Source of the DNA: Rheum nobile
Taxonomy: Eukaryota; Streptophyta; Magnoliopsida; Caryophyllales; Polygonaceae
Length of the DNA: 64,000 nucleotides
Reading direction: 5' to 3'
Assembly: GCA_027886185.1 (NCBI GenBank)
Contig: WOAB01000721.1
Span: forward strand, 1 to 64,000
The translations under genes were made by a program, and so were the position numbers. The stretch's first letter is position 1. Every line of letters starts with the position of its first letter. The notes beneath the pieces were generated by a model. It worked only from the letters and a program-made list of their open reading frames with translations, did no database searches and was not told the DNA's origin. This document shows positions 22,782 to 34,173 of the stretch, piece by piece.

Positions 22782-24677
22782 CCTAGACATGAAACGACCA
22801 TCTCGATCCGATACAATGGTCTTGGGGATACCATGCAAACGGACAATCTCTTTCTGGTAGACCTCTGCTAACTTCTGGACTTCCCACGTGGTCTTAATGG
22901 CTATGAAATGAGCACCCTTAGTAAGTCGATCCACGATTACCCAGATAGCATCTTTCTGATTCTTAGTCTTTGGCAGCCCGGTAACAAAGTCCATGGCAAT
23001 GTCTTCCCACTTCCACTCTGGCACATGGAGAGGTAACAACTCACCACATGGCCTGCGATGTTCTATCTTGACCTTCTGGCAAGTTAAGCACTTTGCCACG
23101 AAGTCTGCCACGTCCCACTTCATGTTTGGCCACCAAAACTTCTTCCTCAGATCCTTGTACATTTTGCTAGAGCCTGGATGCACAGAATAGGCTGAAGAAT
23201 GAGCTTCCTTCAACACCAGCTGACGAAGGCCTTCTGAGTCTGGCACACAAATCCTGTCCTGAAACCACAAAGATCCATCATATTGAGTCACGAAACCGGG
23301 AGCTTTCCCGTCTGCCACCTCACTGCTTATCTTCACCAAGACAATGTCATCGACTTGCTTCCCCTTGATCTGATCCAGAAGCGTAGCATGAATTTCCAGC
23401 ATACTCAGGAAACACCTCCGTTGATCATACAAGACCTCAATGTTGCCCGACTCTTGGTTCAGTCTGCTCTGAGCAGTGAGTAGAGCAACTACTGTCTCAT
23501 GTGATGTCTTCCGGCTTAATGCGTCTGCCACCACATTAGCCTTACCTGGATGGTACAGCAACTCAATGTCGTAATCCTTCAGCAGCTCTAGCCAACGGCG
23601 CTGCCTCATATTCAGCTCCTTCTGAGTAAATATGTACTTGAGACTCTTATGATCGGTGAAGACTTGGCATCGAGTACCGTAGAGATAATGCCTCCAAATC
23701 TTTAACGCAAACACCACCGCGGCTAACTCCAGATAATGGGTCGGGTAGTTCTCTTCATAAGTCTTGAGCTGTCTGGATGCATAAGCAATGACTCTGCCCC
23801 TCTTCATCAGCACACAACCTAGACCATTCTTTGAAGCATCACTATAGACCACATAATCTTTGTTCCCCTCTGGTAGTGCCAAGACTGGTGCCGAGGTCAG
23901 CCGATGCTTCAACTCTTGGAAACTGGCCTCGCACTTGTCGCTCCAGACAAACTTCTTGTGGACCTTGCGGAGCAGGTAGGTCATAGGTAAGGCAATCTTA
24001 GAAAACCCCTCCACGAACCATCTATAATACCCGACAAGTCCCAGAAAACTGCGCACCTCCTTCACGTTCTGAGGCTGCTTCCAGTTTGCCACCGCTTCAA
24101 TCTTTTGGGGATAGACCATAACCACGTTTTCATTGATCACGGGGCCTAAGAAAGCCACCTCTTTAATCCAGAAATCACACTTGAATAACTTGGCATAAAG
24201 CTGATGTTGTCTAAGGACTGACAAAGCAATCCTCAAATGCTCCTCGTGCGTCTCTTCATCTGGAGAGTAAATCAGAATGTCGTCAATGAAAACCACCACG
24301 AACTTGTCCAAATATTGGTGGAAACATCGGTTCATCAAGTCCATGAAGACTGCGGGGGCATTCGTGAGCCCAAAAGGCATCACCACGAACTCGTAATGAC
24401 CATAACGGGTCCTGAACACAGTTTGAGGGATGTCCTGCTCACGAATCCTGAGCTGATGATAACCTGACCTCAGGTCAATCTTGGAGAACACCTTGGCTCC
24501 TTGCAGCTGATCCAACAGATCGTCGATTCTCGGTAGCGGGTACTTATTCTTAATCATCACCTTGTTCAACTCTCGGTAGTCGATACAAAGTCGGAACGAT
24601 CCGTCCTTCTTTTTGACGAACAACATCGGGGCACCCCACGACGATGCACTCGGCCTGATATATCCTTTGTCAAGCAA
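22782..24677 (-). pseudogene. Chromovirus 1 pol: reverse transcriptase, RNase H, partial integrase
   Basis: A 642-residue open frame. Reverse transcriptase shows WGAPMLFVKKKDGSFRLCID, FSKIDLRSGYHQ, MPFGLTNAPAVF and the catalytic FIDDILIYS. RNase H shows VYSDASKNGLG, YASRQLKTYEENYPTHYLEL and FTDHKSLKYI. Integrase has the HHCC-type finger (HPGSSKMYKDLRKKFWWPNM, then CLTCQKVK), MDFVTGLPKTKNQKDAIWVI and IVSDRDGRF. The frame continues about 11 junk residues past the break at about 22782. RNase H carries a His-for-Asp change (YPTHYLEL, where copy 2 has YPTHDLEL). In copy 2 protease and polymerase share one frame; here a TAG at about 24680 separates them. Confidence 0.93.
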
Positions 24678-24680
24678 ATC

Positions 24681-25906
24681 CTATAGCTGATTCTTTAACT
24701 CTTGCATCTCTGCGGGAGCCATCCGATACGGGGCCTTAGAAATCGACGCGGTACCAGGCTCGAGATCAATGGAAAACTCCACGTCACGCTGGGGAGGTAA
24801 TCCTGGAATCTCCTCCGGGAAGACATCTGCGCACTCTCTGACCACCAGAATATCGAGGATTTCATGTCCATCCTTTACGGGCGCATCCAAGTAACAAAGG
24901 TACCTGACACATCCTTGTCGTAGTAGCTTAAATGCAGCCATCGCATTGATCAGCTTGCCGTTGTCAGTGTCATTATGACCCTTGAACTTGCACACGAACT
25001 GGCCCTTAGATGACACTGTCACTGTTCTCGAATCGAAGTCGATCACCGCCTTGTGACGCGTTAGCCAATCCATACCCAGAATGATGTCGTATGGAGCCAT
25101 GGCAATACAGATCAGATCCGCCTCAAACTCCTTACCTTGAATGGTAAATGGAAACTCAGACAGGCGCTTGGTCCCACTAGACGCTCACCATTCGGAAGAT
25201 TAACAATAAAAGGCTCACACGACTCGTTGCCAACTAAGCCTAATCTACTGACACAGCTATCTGAAATGAAAGAATGCGTCGCACCAGAATCAAACAGAAT
25301 ACACACAGAAATAGAATTAAGGTATAGAGTACCTTGGGAAATAGGAGTATTGGGTCCATCAGCCTCGCGCATCTCATATAAGCGCTGACCCTGGCCTCCT
25401 GAAGCAGCTGGGGCTTTCCCCTTGTTCTGGGCGGTTGTCTGCACTGATGGGCTCGGAGCTTCAGCTGGCTTGAACCTGGGCCGATTACTTTGGTTGACCG
25501 ACCCCTGCTGTGACTCAGCACCCTTTTGCTTGCCCTGCTTGCAGAACCGCTGCAAATGCCCTTCACGACCACAACCAAAACACGGCTTCTTCTCCTTCTG
25601 ACACTCATTGCTCTTGTGGCCAACAATGCCACAGTTATAGCACTGAACATCACTTCTGGTCTGCCCTGACCGCTGAGTAGAACCGCCCTGCGACATCTCC
25701 GTCTTAGCTCTGCCAGACTTGGCAAAGTTAGACGGCGACGCGGGATGCTTGAAACCACCATTCCCCTGGTTCTGCATAGCCTTCTGGCTGTTACGCTTCT
25801 TCTTCGACTCTTCCAGAGTCACCTCCAGCTTATAGGCCGCATCCACATACTGCTCCAAGGTAGAACAAGAGTGGTGCACCATCAGCGGCTTGATGTCTGG
25901 ACTCAT
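24681..25906 (-). pseudogene. Chromovirus 1 gag C-terminus and protease
   Basis: Two frames. 25112-25906 carries the gag C-terminal part with zinc knuckles CYNCGIVGHKSNEC and CFGCGREGHLQRFC, then the protease active site ILFDSGATHSFIS. A frameshift near 25112 moves the rest to 24681-25100, which begins MAPYDIILGMDWLTRHK and ends just before reverse transcriptase, where a TAG replaces a Glu codon. Two CCHC knuckles bind genomic RNA in packaging; the aspartic protease matures the polyprotein. The Asp-Ser-Gly triad is intact, so inactivation is due only to the shifts. Confidence 0.9.
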
Positions 25907-25963
25907 CCACTCATGGAAATACCAGATTTTCTGCGCCTCGCTGGATATCTCGGTCGGAGCATA

Positions 25964-26659
25964 CTACAGAAGATGGTTGAACTTAGCTGCTAACTCGGTC
26001 ACCTTCAGACCATCTGTCTTTGGGTACAAAAACTCTTTGTGCTTCTCCTCTCTCATAGCACGAGAGAAAAAGCGATCAGTCATCTTGGTCTTGAACATCG
26101 ACCAAGTCAGCATCGGGCTCTCAGCCAAACTTGTGCTCTCCCACCACTCGCTCGCCTCCTCCTTCAGCTGAAGAGAAGCGATATGGACCTTCTCAGCCTC
26201 AATGCAGTCCATATTCCTGAATAGCCTTTCCATATACGAGAACCAATGAGTCACTGCTACTGGCTCTCCCTTCCCGTTATAGCTATTGGGCCTCATAGAA
26301 GTGATGGTCTTAAGAGCACGATTGTAGTTGTCCCTTGCCCTAACGGCTTTCTCTCGGACCACAGGGTCCTCAGGCTACACAACCCCCGGAACTGGCGGGT
26401 AAACATGCACTTCTTGCGCTTGCGGCGCACCTGGTCGCAATACATCTGCAATAGCCTGCATCACAATCCCTCTAATTGCCTCCACAGCAGCCGCATCAAA
26501 CAGCATTGGCACATTGGTCTGATCCTGCCCCTCGCGCCTAGGCTGAACGCGAGATTCTGACTCGTGCTCATCCTGAACATCTCTCCCCTCTGGCCTGGGG
26601 TTCTGGCTGGCCCCAGCACCGGCTCGGGTTGAGTTCCTCGTGTTTCTTTGGTTTGCCAT
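25964..26659 (-). pseudogene. Chromovirus 1 gag, N-terminal and capsid part
   Basis: Gag begins MANQRNTRNSTRAGAGASQ at 26659 (a frame with a longer, unconserved N-terminus starts at 26707). It runs to a stop at about 26375, resumes as 26362-25964 (VTHWFSYMERLFRNMDC, KVHIASLQLKEEASEWWE, FSRAMREEKHKEFL), and reaches a second TAG at 25963-25961 where copy 2 has CAG. These are the Retrotrans_gag capsid helices of gypsy elements. I chose the inner start because MANQRNTRNS is conserved in chromovirus 2. Confidence 0.88.
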
Positions 26660-26945
26660 CTGTTTACCGATCCAATTCCAAGCATTTAATACATTAATAT
26701 TATGCAATATGCTTATGCAATATACTAACGTAAATAAATTACTCAGAATAGATCAACTTGGTATTTTATAGATGAACTCTTGAACCATTACACAAGCAAC
26801 ACATGAGTCAATTCTTCGAGCATCAAAACAAGACTTGCTCGGAAACCTAAGCAACCACAAAACACTAGCCGAAGCACTGAAACAACACAAAGCACAACAG
26901 AACACTAGCAAAAGAGACTACAGCACTAGGCAACGCCAACCAACA

Positions 26946-27908
26946 CTAAGGCGCTCCAAAATGCTTCCTATAAGACCGGCTATCCATGCAAGGTCTCTTT
27001 GGACTCGGCTCGCCATCCTGCTCTAGTGACGGGCTTCGCACCCTGCTCGGACCTAGGTCACTCGGCTCTGGCGACTCGGATCCAATCTCGGCTGTGGAAA
27101 AGGAAGAATCGTCCATAAGAGGTCCTCCAATTCCAGCCCTTCTCTGAGCGATAGCAATAGCCTGGTCCATCCGCTGCTGCTCTTCCATCTGAGCGATCAT
27201 CTCGCACTGGCAAGGAATCCTAGTCGGCCTAGCCTCTGGCGTCCTACTCCTCCAACGAGGCGGACAACGCGGGCATGCCTCCCGGATCAAAGTCGGCTCT
27301 CTCCTCCTGATACCATGCTTGGCGTACAAGATCTCCCAATCGGCTTCTGTCATGAGAGGATACGCTGGAAGTGGTGCCGACCTTGGCGCAGGAACAAACT
27401 CTGGATCAAACTCCACATACTGCCCATCGGGGTCCATCTCGGGATCCTCCTCCTCGGGATTTTCCTCCATGGGCTCCACATTCTCGGGAACGTCCTCGAT
27501 GGGGTCTTCCTCCTCGGGATCTACCTCAATCATATCCGCATCATCAACCGGATCAATCTCGAGCATCTCCTCATCCTCCTCGTCGCCTCCGAACTCATCT
27601 GTGACGGGTCCAAGCAGATAGTCGTCATCATACAATCCTTGTTCGTAATGGGACAACTCTTCCTCCTGCTTGTCTTCCTGCTCCTCTTCCACCCTTGGTG
27701 GCTCAACGGGCGCAGGCACTGGAACCTCAGCATCCCTGGTCACTAGGACGACGGACTCGGGAAGGACGTGCTTGATCTCTTCGGGTGGACTACTCGGGCC
27801 ACCAACCTCAAAACAGCGCTAAGGAGTCGGAAGGTCTAGCCGAACTGAAGACGGCGGGTCCGTCTTGGCTTCCTCCGACCCCTTGCTACGCGAAACACGA
27901 TTGCCCAT
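26946..27908 (-). pseudogene. Acidic ORF upstream of gag, chromovirus 1
   Basis: Start MGNRVSRSKGSEEAK at 27908, a single TAG at 27819-27821, then an open frame to 26946. The middle is strongly acidic (long runs of Glu/Asp with repeated DPEEEDP-like words). The C-terminal part is more ordered: LMTEADWEILYAKHGIRRRE, ACPRCPPRWRSR and IPCQCEM. It ends SPEPSDLGPSRVRSPS and KRPCMDSRSYRKHFGAP. The same architecture recurs in chromovirus 2. It lies between the primer-binding site and gag, where most chromoviruses have only leader sequence. I recognise no family and propose no function. Confidence 0.8.
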
Positions 27909-28101
27909 CCTACAGGACAACGAAGAAGGAATTAGTCTTTCTAGACATAGAAGCAAGCTTACTACATCAGACTATAGAAGACACGACTATGAACGGTGCT
28001 TTGAAAATTCCTTTCGCTTAGAAAATTTTTGAGCCATTTAAAGCGTTTTCGAAAACAGGAAAAAGGATTATAAAATTCCCCAACCCGTTTTAAAAACTTT
28101 T

Positions 28102-28113
28102 GCTCTGATACCA
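28102..28113 (-). other. Primer-binding site, chromovirus 1
   Basis: On the minus strand TGGTATCAGAGC lies five bases downstream of the LTR end. It matches the 3' end complement of plant initiator methionine tRNA, the usual primer for chromoviruses. Confidence 0.92.
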
Positions 28114-28118
28114 CAACT

Positions 28119-28640
28119 GTAACACCCCCAAATCTGAACCCATTTGGAAAGGTATCACCGCCAGTGACCCCAGTGTTCCGTACCAGAGTCACCCAAGGCT
28201 AAATACCGGTTTAAATACAATACAGGAATAATCGAGGCATAATGATCAATCATTCACTCCCAAAACATAACATTGTTCAAGGAAAACATAATTCACGGGA
28301 TTACAACCCAATCCCAAATAGGTCAACCCTCAGAGTTTAAATCGTAGCGGAAGTCTTAAAAACAAACATAGTACAGTGGAAGTCTTTTACAAACATGATA
28401 CTCAACAGTGCACAACTTGGTTCAAAGAACTGATAAACACATTGATAAATATTGGAAAACCACTATTGACTCCACAGTCGTTCTAGTCTTCATAGCTAAA
28501 CTCTACCTGATGTGCCGAATCGAACGGATGACACCAGCCCACATGCAGATAACAATATATGTGGGTAATTAGTCTACGAAATAGACTAGCAAGGGAACAA
28601 AGCAGAAGGTTCGAGTAGTCATGTGACAAGGCCGGAAACC
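28119..28640 (-). repeat. 5' LTR of chromovirus 1, 3' portion only
   Basis: On plus it starts TGTAACACCCCCAAAT. It closely parallels the reverse complement of the chromovirus 2 LTR end (about 48530-49043), including GGTAT.ACCGCCAGTGACCCC and the TAGTC...GACTA hairpin. Similarity ends within the last 25 bases before 28643, where the Athila-1 LTR begins. The missing 1.9 kb of this LTR should lie to the right of Athila-1, outside the window. Confidence 0.9.
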
Positions 28641-28642
28641 GG

Positions 28643-29854
28643 TGTCGTTTTCCTGTCAAAATAATCCTAATTCACCTACTAAAGAGTATAGCAAGCAAGT
28701 CAGGGTCGATCCCACAGGGAGTCAGTTATCTGTATGCAATAACGTGTGACTAACAAGTAACAGGGGGGGTTGTTTGGAATAATCGTAAGGTAACCAAAGT
28801 TGCAAGTAATGACCGAGGAATAAATATAATGAGAGAAAGTATTCCACCAGACAAATATCCATACCACAATGCAATCGGTTGATCACTGAAAACTATCTTT
28901 CCAAGTTCTTTTACTATTTTATAATTGTTCCCACCCTGATCGTAAATACTATCGATTCTCATAGTTGTCGATAGACTTATTACTATACCAATGATAAAGT
29001 ACCACTGATTCTCACAGTTGTCAGCGTACTCTAGCACCAACACAGCAATAGCAATGCACACAAGGATATAAGATACATGCAAGTAGAAAGACGTACAAGT
29101 ACTCACTCCCCTACTTAACATGCAATTGATTCTCACACACAATTTTACGCTCGAAACCCCTATATGCACAATTGTGATTGCCACTAGATATGCACTTGGA
29201 ACCCCTATATGCAATCCTAGCAATATGATATATGTCGAAAAACCTAGTTAGCTACGCTAGAAGAATCAACATAAATCAATAGACAGTTTAATCAAGAGAA
29301 TCAATCCAACGTAATAAGATATAGAATAAGGAATAGAAATCTCACAACCAATTCATTGTAGTGTTTCAATCGTCTAGCGAAACAAAAGTGTTTAGCTATC
29401 CATTGTTCAAAAACCTAAAAATTGAATTGTCAAAAGAAAGAGGACCGAACTCTTCTTCAAAATAACAAAAAGATCTTAAATAGGTTCTCAGAAAGTTAAC
29501 CTAGCAAACAAAATAAGGAAATAAAATATATTAAAGTATAAAGTCTAAAATACTAAAATAGAAATAACAAAACACGCTGGCCGCGCAGTCTTCACTCCCA
29601 CCGCGAGGCGGTGGCTTCTTCGCGTGGCTCTTCTCTGAGGATCTTCACCGGGTCGCGGTGGTAGTGGCGCGGGGCGGTGATTGCCAGCTTCTTCATCCTT
29701 CATCTTCTATCCTCTTCACTAAGCTGTAAAACCTTCATATCTGTACTGCTTCAACCCTTCTCCTGGATTACAGACTTAGCCTAATTCTACACCAAAACTC
29801 CATCTAAATTGTGTCAATAGTCACTAGTTAAGGTGCACTAATTTGCACCTATCA
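28643..29854 (-). repeat. 3' LTR of Athila-1
   Basis: A 1,212-bp LTR with ends TGTCGTTTTCC and GCACCTATCA on plus. The next internal bases on plus, aatatccccacac, are the complement of a GTGTGGGGATATT polypurine tract. The block AAGTCAGGGTCGATCCCACAG near one end has a counterpart in the Athila-2 LTR, whose length (1,233 bp) is similar. It lies directly against the chromovirus 1 LTR. The 5-bp flank on this side is accgg; the other side is outside the window. It carries a dyad array at about 29578-29679. Confidence 0.85.
29578..29679. repeat. Dyad array in the Athila-1 LTR
   Basis: A perfect dyad CCACCGC, GAG, GCGGTGG lies at 29598-29614. Related copies start at about 29646 (CACCGGGTCGCGGTG) and 29665 (TGGCGCGGGGCGGTG), with a weak one at about 29578. 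Steps are about 21, 47 and 19 bp. Confidence 0.85.
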
Positions 29855-30527
29855 AATATCCCCACACTTAGACCTTTACTCGTCCCGAGTAAATCATCTC
29901 AATCATACTCCACTTCATCAAATATCAAGGCCTCAGGAAGTGTGATAACATACAAAAACAATGACTATAACAGCTCAACAATCAACCCCAGACAACCCAA
30001 ATGAATGATGCAAGATAAATCTATTCCTAACTCCTGTCTAGCTCCTTATTGCTCCAAAGTGACCTACCCGAACTCCTTATACCGCCTCTTCTTATGACCC
30101 ATCGCCAATAGGTAAAGAGAAATGCTAGAATCACTCTTTTTTCTTTTTCGCTCATCTTGCCAAGGCGGCCTTTCGGGTTTTCACCAAGCCACTCATTTCA
30201 TTTTACTAGACGTCTCACATGTGCTCACATCACTCCAGTCCACTTTTGCCATGGTCTATACCAGTCGGACTACCTGCTTCTTGCCTGAGCCGCCCTTGCG
30301 GGTTTTCGGCTCATCCCAGGATTTTGATTGCCTTTTCAAATATTTTTGGCTTTTTTTTTTGAATAGAAATGTACGTACGAAATGCATGAATAAAATCTGT
30401 ACACTAACTATGATAAGCAGTGAGTCTAAATCCCTCCCCACACTTGAAACACACATTGTCCTCAATGTAGAAACAAAGACAAAAGAAATAGGGGGAAAAG
30501 AACGTAAACTCACTAGAAAGGCGGACA
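29855..30527 (-). other. Athila-1 3' internal non-coding region
   Basis: Between the 3' LTR and the downstream ORF. It holds the polypurine tract and a conserved block, also found in Athila-2, with two short hairpin-like segments around CCTTTCGGGTTTT and CCCTTGCGGGTTTT (about 30165 and 30290). Short frames on both strands are not conserved and I do not regard them as genes. Confidence 0.7.
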
Positions 30528-31244
30528 CTAGGGATAGTGCGGCGGAGGTGGATGCCTCTCAAAGTACTGCTCCTGGATGAAGGCCTCAGCTGCACTCAAC
30601 TGGTCCGTGAAGTCTCGTGTAATATCAGCCTGTATAGCCTATAGCCGAGCCAATGTCGTCCCGTTCTCAGCCTCCTGACGCTGCATGAAGGCATCAAAGC
30701 GGATGAACATCTCATCCCAAGAAAACTCAGTAGGCGATGCAGAAGTGGAGGCCACGTCGGGAGTAGGTGGGTCGACATCCATGATCATGGGCATAGCAGC
30801 CTGTGGCTCAGTCTCATCGTCGGAAGGAATAATCTTGGCGTCAGACGGAATGTACCAGCCCGTGAAGTCTCGCGGGTAGGCCAAAGGACGAGGGAGACGC
30901 AATAGGTGACCCCCATAAGAGCACCATAGAAACTGCTCCTGAGAAATGCTCAGCATACCACACCGCCGCAGATAAGGGATGTCGTAGCAAATTGGCATGA
31001 TCGGCTGAGGAATGGTGTCCATCGAAATCCTGGCCGCAACGACTAAGGTTATCAGCCCACCCTGAACAATATCTCGCGCAGCGCCCTCGCGAATCTGCTG
31101 CAGCTCATGCAGCCAAATGACAACCCATCCAGGGGTCACCTCCTCCAAAGGATCAATCATCGAGGAGAAGAGACCAAGACTCTTAAGAGAAACATTTCTC
31201 TCCTCCATACACCCACAAAAAGTCCAAAGAAGCACCGTGTATAC
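30528..31244 (-). pseudogene. Athila-1 downstream ORF, C-terminal part
   Basis: The frame enters from the insertion junction at 31244 (TVLLWTFCGCMEERNVSLKS) and continues with GLITLVVAARISMDTIP and SQEQFLWCSYGGHLLRLP. A TAG at about 30638 is followed by the conserved tail ending in a Pro-rich PPPHYP at about 30528. It is the second half of the ORF that Athila elements carry after pol, often annotated as a putative plant transposon protein and sometimes called env-like. I see no signal peptide or clear membrane anchor in it. Function unknown. It was split by the Tat insertion and reads on in frame at 41030. Confidence 0.78.
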
Positions 31245-31917
31245 TGTTTTGGGGCGAAAAGATCGGATGACCTAAATCGCCTTAGACGGGGTAACTAGTC
31301 GATCGGATGATAGAAAACAATCCAAACCAAACGAATAACAGATAAACAAAGAGTAAATATGTAATAGCGAGATGATTTTATTAGATGTCGTGTTAATCGG
31401 ACTGAATCGAGATACAACTTATCGTAATAAAACCAGAGATCGAGTGGGACTCGACCGGTGACTTGTGAGCGGCGACCGGCAGGGGTCAGGCATAGACAAT
31501 TGTGAGAGAGCTTAGGCAGAGAGCCATAGTGGTGTTCTGATATGTTTCGGAGTAGATGTCTTAGTCTCCCGAGCGTAATTGCGTACGTCTCTTCTTATCT
31601 TCCTCGTCGTCCCAATATGGTAAGTCTTCAATCCCTTTTACCGTTATGTTTCTTGGCATATCTTTTGCTTTCAATATTCCGAGTAATGGTTGAGATTACG
31701 CCATTAAATCATGGCAATTTACGGTGGTTTGAATGCTTATGGCCGTTGCGTGATCTGGCATTTAATGCATAGCGAGATCCTTGCGATCCTGTCGGAAGGT
31801 GTTCGACCAGAGAAGTCTCGTCGGCTCTTCTGGGCTTTCTCTTGGTTATCCCGATCTGCAGTGGGCTTGGGCTCGATCCACTTGACCTACCTTTCTCCAA
31901 GGATTCCAGGCCCAACA
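31245..31917 (-). repeat. Tat element LTR (3' LTR)
   Basis: 673 bp, starts TGTTTTGGGGCGAAAAG and ends CCAGGCCCAACA on plus. The complement of a CTTGGGGCTAT polypurine tract follows immediately at 31918. Same length as the partner at 40357-41029. Confidence 0.95.
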
Positions 31918-32223
31918 ATAGCCCCAAGTTGCTATGGGCCTTCGGATGAGGCAAGTAGACCGGAATCCGTGGCAACTTCTCTAGACACGATCTCCACCAT
32001 CCTTTTTTGGCGCGTTTGCTTAGGGCTACGTGGCGCGTGATCGGGGCGTGATGCGATGCCTCTACAAGCCTTCACTTCCCTCCATAAATTCGGAGCAGAG
32101 GGAATCGATTACTCTTCATCATCTTCCTTTGCAAGTTTTTGGTAAGCCTCTCGGTCTTCTATAGCTTTCTGATTTTTCTTAGTCATAGCTCTTTGATCTC
32201 TCTCTCTTTTCCCGTCCTCGAAA

Positions 32224-34173
32224 TGGTTTCTCTTGAGGCTTCTGAGTCGTCGAAGACTCTTTCTTATTCTTGTGGGGGAGATCTCCTCCTCGTTTCATTT
32301 TGAAGGAGTCGGATGCGTTGACTAGCACCATGTCCCATGCGGAATTGGATCAGGTGCTCCAAGTTGGAGGCTTTCCTCCAGAGACGGTTGCCAGGTTGCC
32401 TCATCCAGACGAGAGGGCCGATGCTCGCTACGAGGGATGGGTTTGCTTCTACTCTTACCCGTTTAGAATAGGGCACAAGTTTCCTTTTTCTCCCCTTGTC
32501 AGGATTTTTTAGCTACGTTGGCGCTGGCGCCATGTCAAGTAATGCCTCAGGCGTGGAGAGTTCTTAGGGTTTTAGACCTTGTGAATGTCCAAACTGGGGC
32601 TGATTTTGATTTTGACGCTCTGTGGTACAACTACTTCATTGGGTCAAAGAGTTCTTGTCGCGTTCAGTTACGTGTCCGACCTGGTCGGAAGCCCTTGGTG
32701 CAGAGCCCTGATGTCAACGACCGTGGATGGGGGTCGAAGTTCTTTTTTGTTGAGCGCTCTTCTCTGGAGAAGGAGGGAGAATGTCCGTTTTTGTTGACGG
32801 AGTGGCGAGTCGATAGTATATACTTGTCTTTCTTTCGTATTTTTGTGTGTCTTAACTCTTGTCTTAACTTTTCTTTTTTGTAGTCCCCGAACCAGAGGAT
32901 CTAGAAGTGAGCAGCCGATCAGAGGGCTTGTCGAAGATTGTGATTTAGATTCCCGCATCTGAAAGGAAATTTGTGAACGCCAACTTGCTATCGATGACTC
33001 CTGCCTCCCAAGAAGATATGTCGAATGTTTCATCGTCTCGTGCGAAAGGTAGACTTTCGGCTTTGGGAGTCTTTTACTGTTTTCCACTTTGTCGTGTACT
33101 TTAGGATTTCTCCTTTTTTGTTGTTCTATCGTGTCAGGCTCCCCTGGTGGTCGGTTGAGTGCTCGTTTGAGGGTGGCGTCAGGGAAAAGTTTGATTGAGC
33201 AAAGGAAGGTGGCGGCCAAAGCGGCGTCGAGCAAACCGGCTCTGATTGACCTGATGGCTCCAGGCAAATCTGGTTCTAAGAGGAAAGTGAGCACTCGCCC
33301 CGAAGATGTCAAGGTGGAGGACATTTCTAGGAAGAAAAGTGCGACCGCCGAGGAGGTTGGTAAGATCGGTGCCGCCGGGCAATCGATCGCTGACCTTTTT
33401 CGTGCTCAACACCCGACTTTGAAGTCAGAGGTTAAGGATGTCTCCCCTTTGGACTGCATTGGTGAAGCGGGATGCTCCGCGTGGAGGGTGAGTTGCCCTT
33501 TGTCTGTGTGTTTTTGTATTTCTTCTGTTCGACTGCGTTTTCTGATTGGTGTTTTTGTATTGTCGTGTGCCTTTTTGTCAGGCCTTTCAGTACTTCTTGG
33601 GAGCTTACTCCGGTGTCCAGGCGATGCTTGTTAAGGCTGAGGACAGCGATGCTTGTTAAGGCTGAGGACAGCGCTGCTAGGTCAGAGTCCGACCTTGCCT
33701 CTTTAAGGACCAAGCTGGAGGGAGCGGAGAGTCGCTGTCGCGAGACTGAGCGTCGTCTCACCAGGGAGCTGAAGAGCTGTCAAGGAGAGTTGATCACATG
33801 TCAGAGGGAGTTTGATGAGTGCAGGGCAGGCGTTGAGGAGGAGGTGAAGCGGGCCCGGATTGCTGATGGCCAGATTGTTGGCGACGTTGGGGCCTTCTAT
33901 GCGGTGAAATCGCACATCGAGATGATTGAAGAGTTCAATGAGGGCAAGCATGAGCTTTGGGACCTGAAGGCGGAGAAGGAGACTTTGGACTCCATGTTCC
34001 CAAAGGGCAATCCTGATCAGGAGCTGTTCTGCTTAGCCGGCGTCGGAGAAGAGGTTGTGGATGAAGGTACCGATGAGGACGAAGCTCATTCTGGCGATGC
34101 TAAGCCGACCGACGAGGTAGCCCTATCGGACCCAACCCCTACCGAAGGTAACGTTGTTGTTCCCGACGCTTGA
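32224..34173 (+). pseudogene. Antisense extra ORF (aORF) of the Tat element with intron-like gaps
   Basis: Opposite to gag-pol. The N-terminal part contains YEGWVCFYSYPFRIGHKFPF, then LATLALAPCQVMPQAWRVLR and WGSKFFFVERSSL, resembling the putative gypsy-type transposase domain (Transposase_28-like). Three GT...AG gaps (32816-32883, 33049-33137, 33488-33591) can be removed with the reading frame kept at each junction. A charged part follows (SKRKVSTRPEDVKVEDISRK), then a coiled-coil-like region (LASLRTKLEGAESRCRETER) and an acidic tail ending VVVPDA at 34173. Lesions: frame changes near 32265 and 32505, a TAG at 32946-32948, and a 25-bp tandem duplication at 33621-33670. Antisense ORFs in this position are known from Tat-lineage elements; their role is unknown. 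Confidence 0.72.

Larger units (their letters stand above)
22782..28640 (-). mobile_element. Chromovirus 1 (Ty3/gypsy, Tekay-type), truncated
   Basis: On the minus strand, from high to low coordinates: part of the 5' LTR (28640-28119), an initiator-Met tRNA primer site (28113-28102), an acidic ORF (27908-26946), gag with two zinc knuckles, protease, reverse transcriptase, RNase H, and integrase, which stops abruptly at about 22782 just after the second catalytic-Asp motif. The rest of integrase, the chromodomain and the 3' LTR are gone. Stops and shifts interrupt every coding part. The other part of the 5' LTR was displaced by the Athila-1 insertion at 28643. It is the same family as chromovirus 2 at 46581-55342, in opposite orientation. 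Confidence 0.93.

Noticed and set aside
27319..27621. Ser/Pro-rich plus-strand frame
   Set aside because: Antisense of the acidic ORF of chromovirus 1; GAG/GAT codons read as CTC/TCC on the other strand.
28102..28113. tRNA gene suggested by tRNA-like matches at primer sites
   Set aside because: Only the 12-18 bases complementary to a tRNA 3' end are present, in the right place for a reverse-transcription primer site; no cloverleaf surrounds them.
33472..34173. The coiled-coil frame as an independent host gene
   Set aside because: It lies between the LTRs of the Tat element, joins upstream aORF exons in frame, and is bounded by integrase on the other strand.
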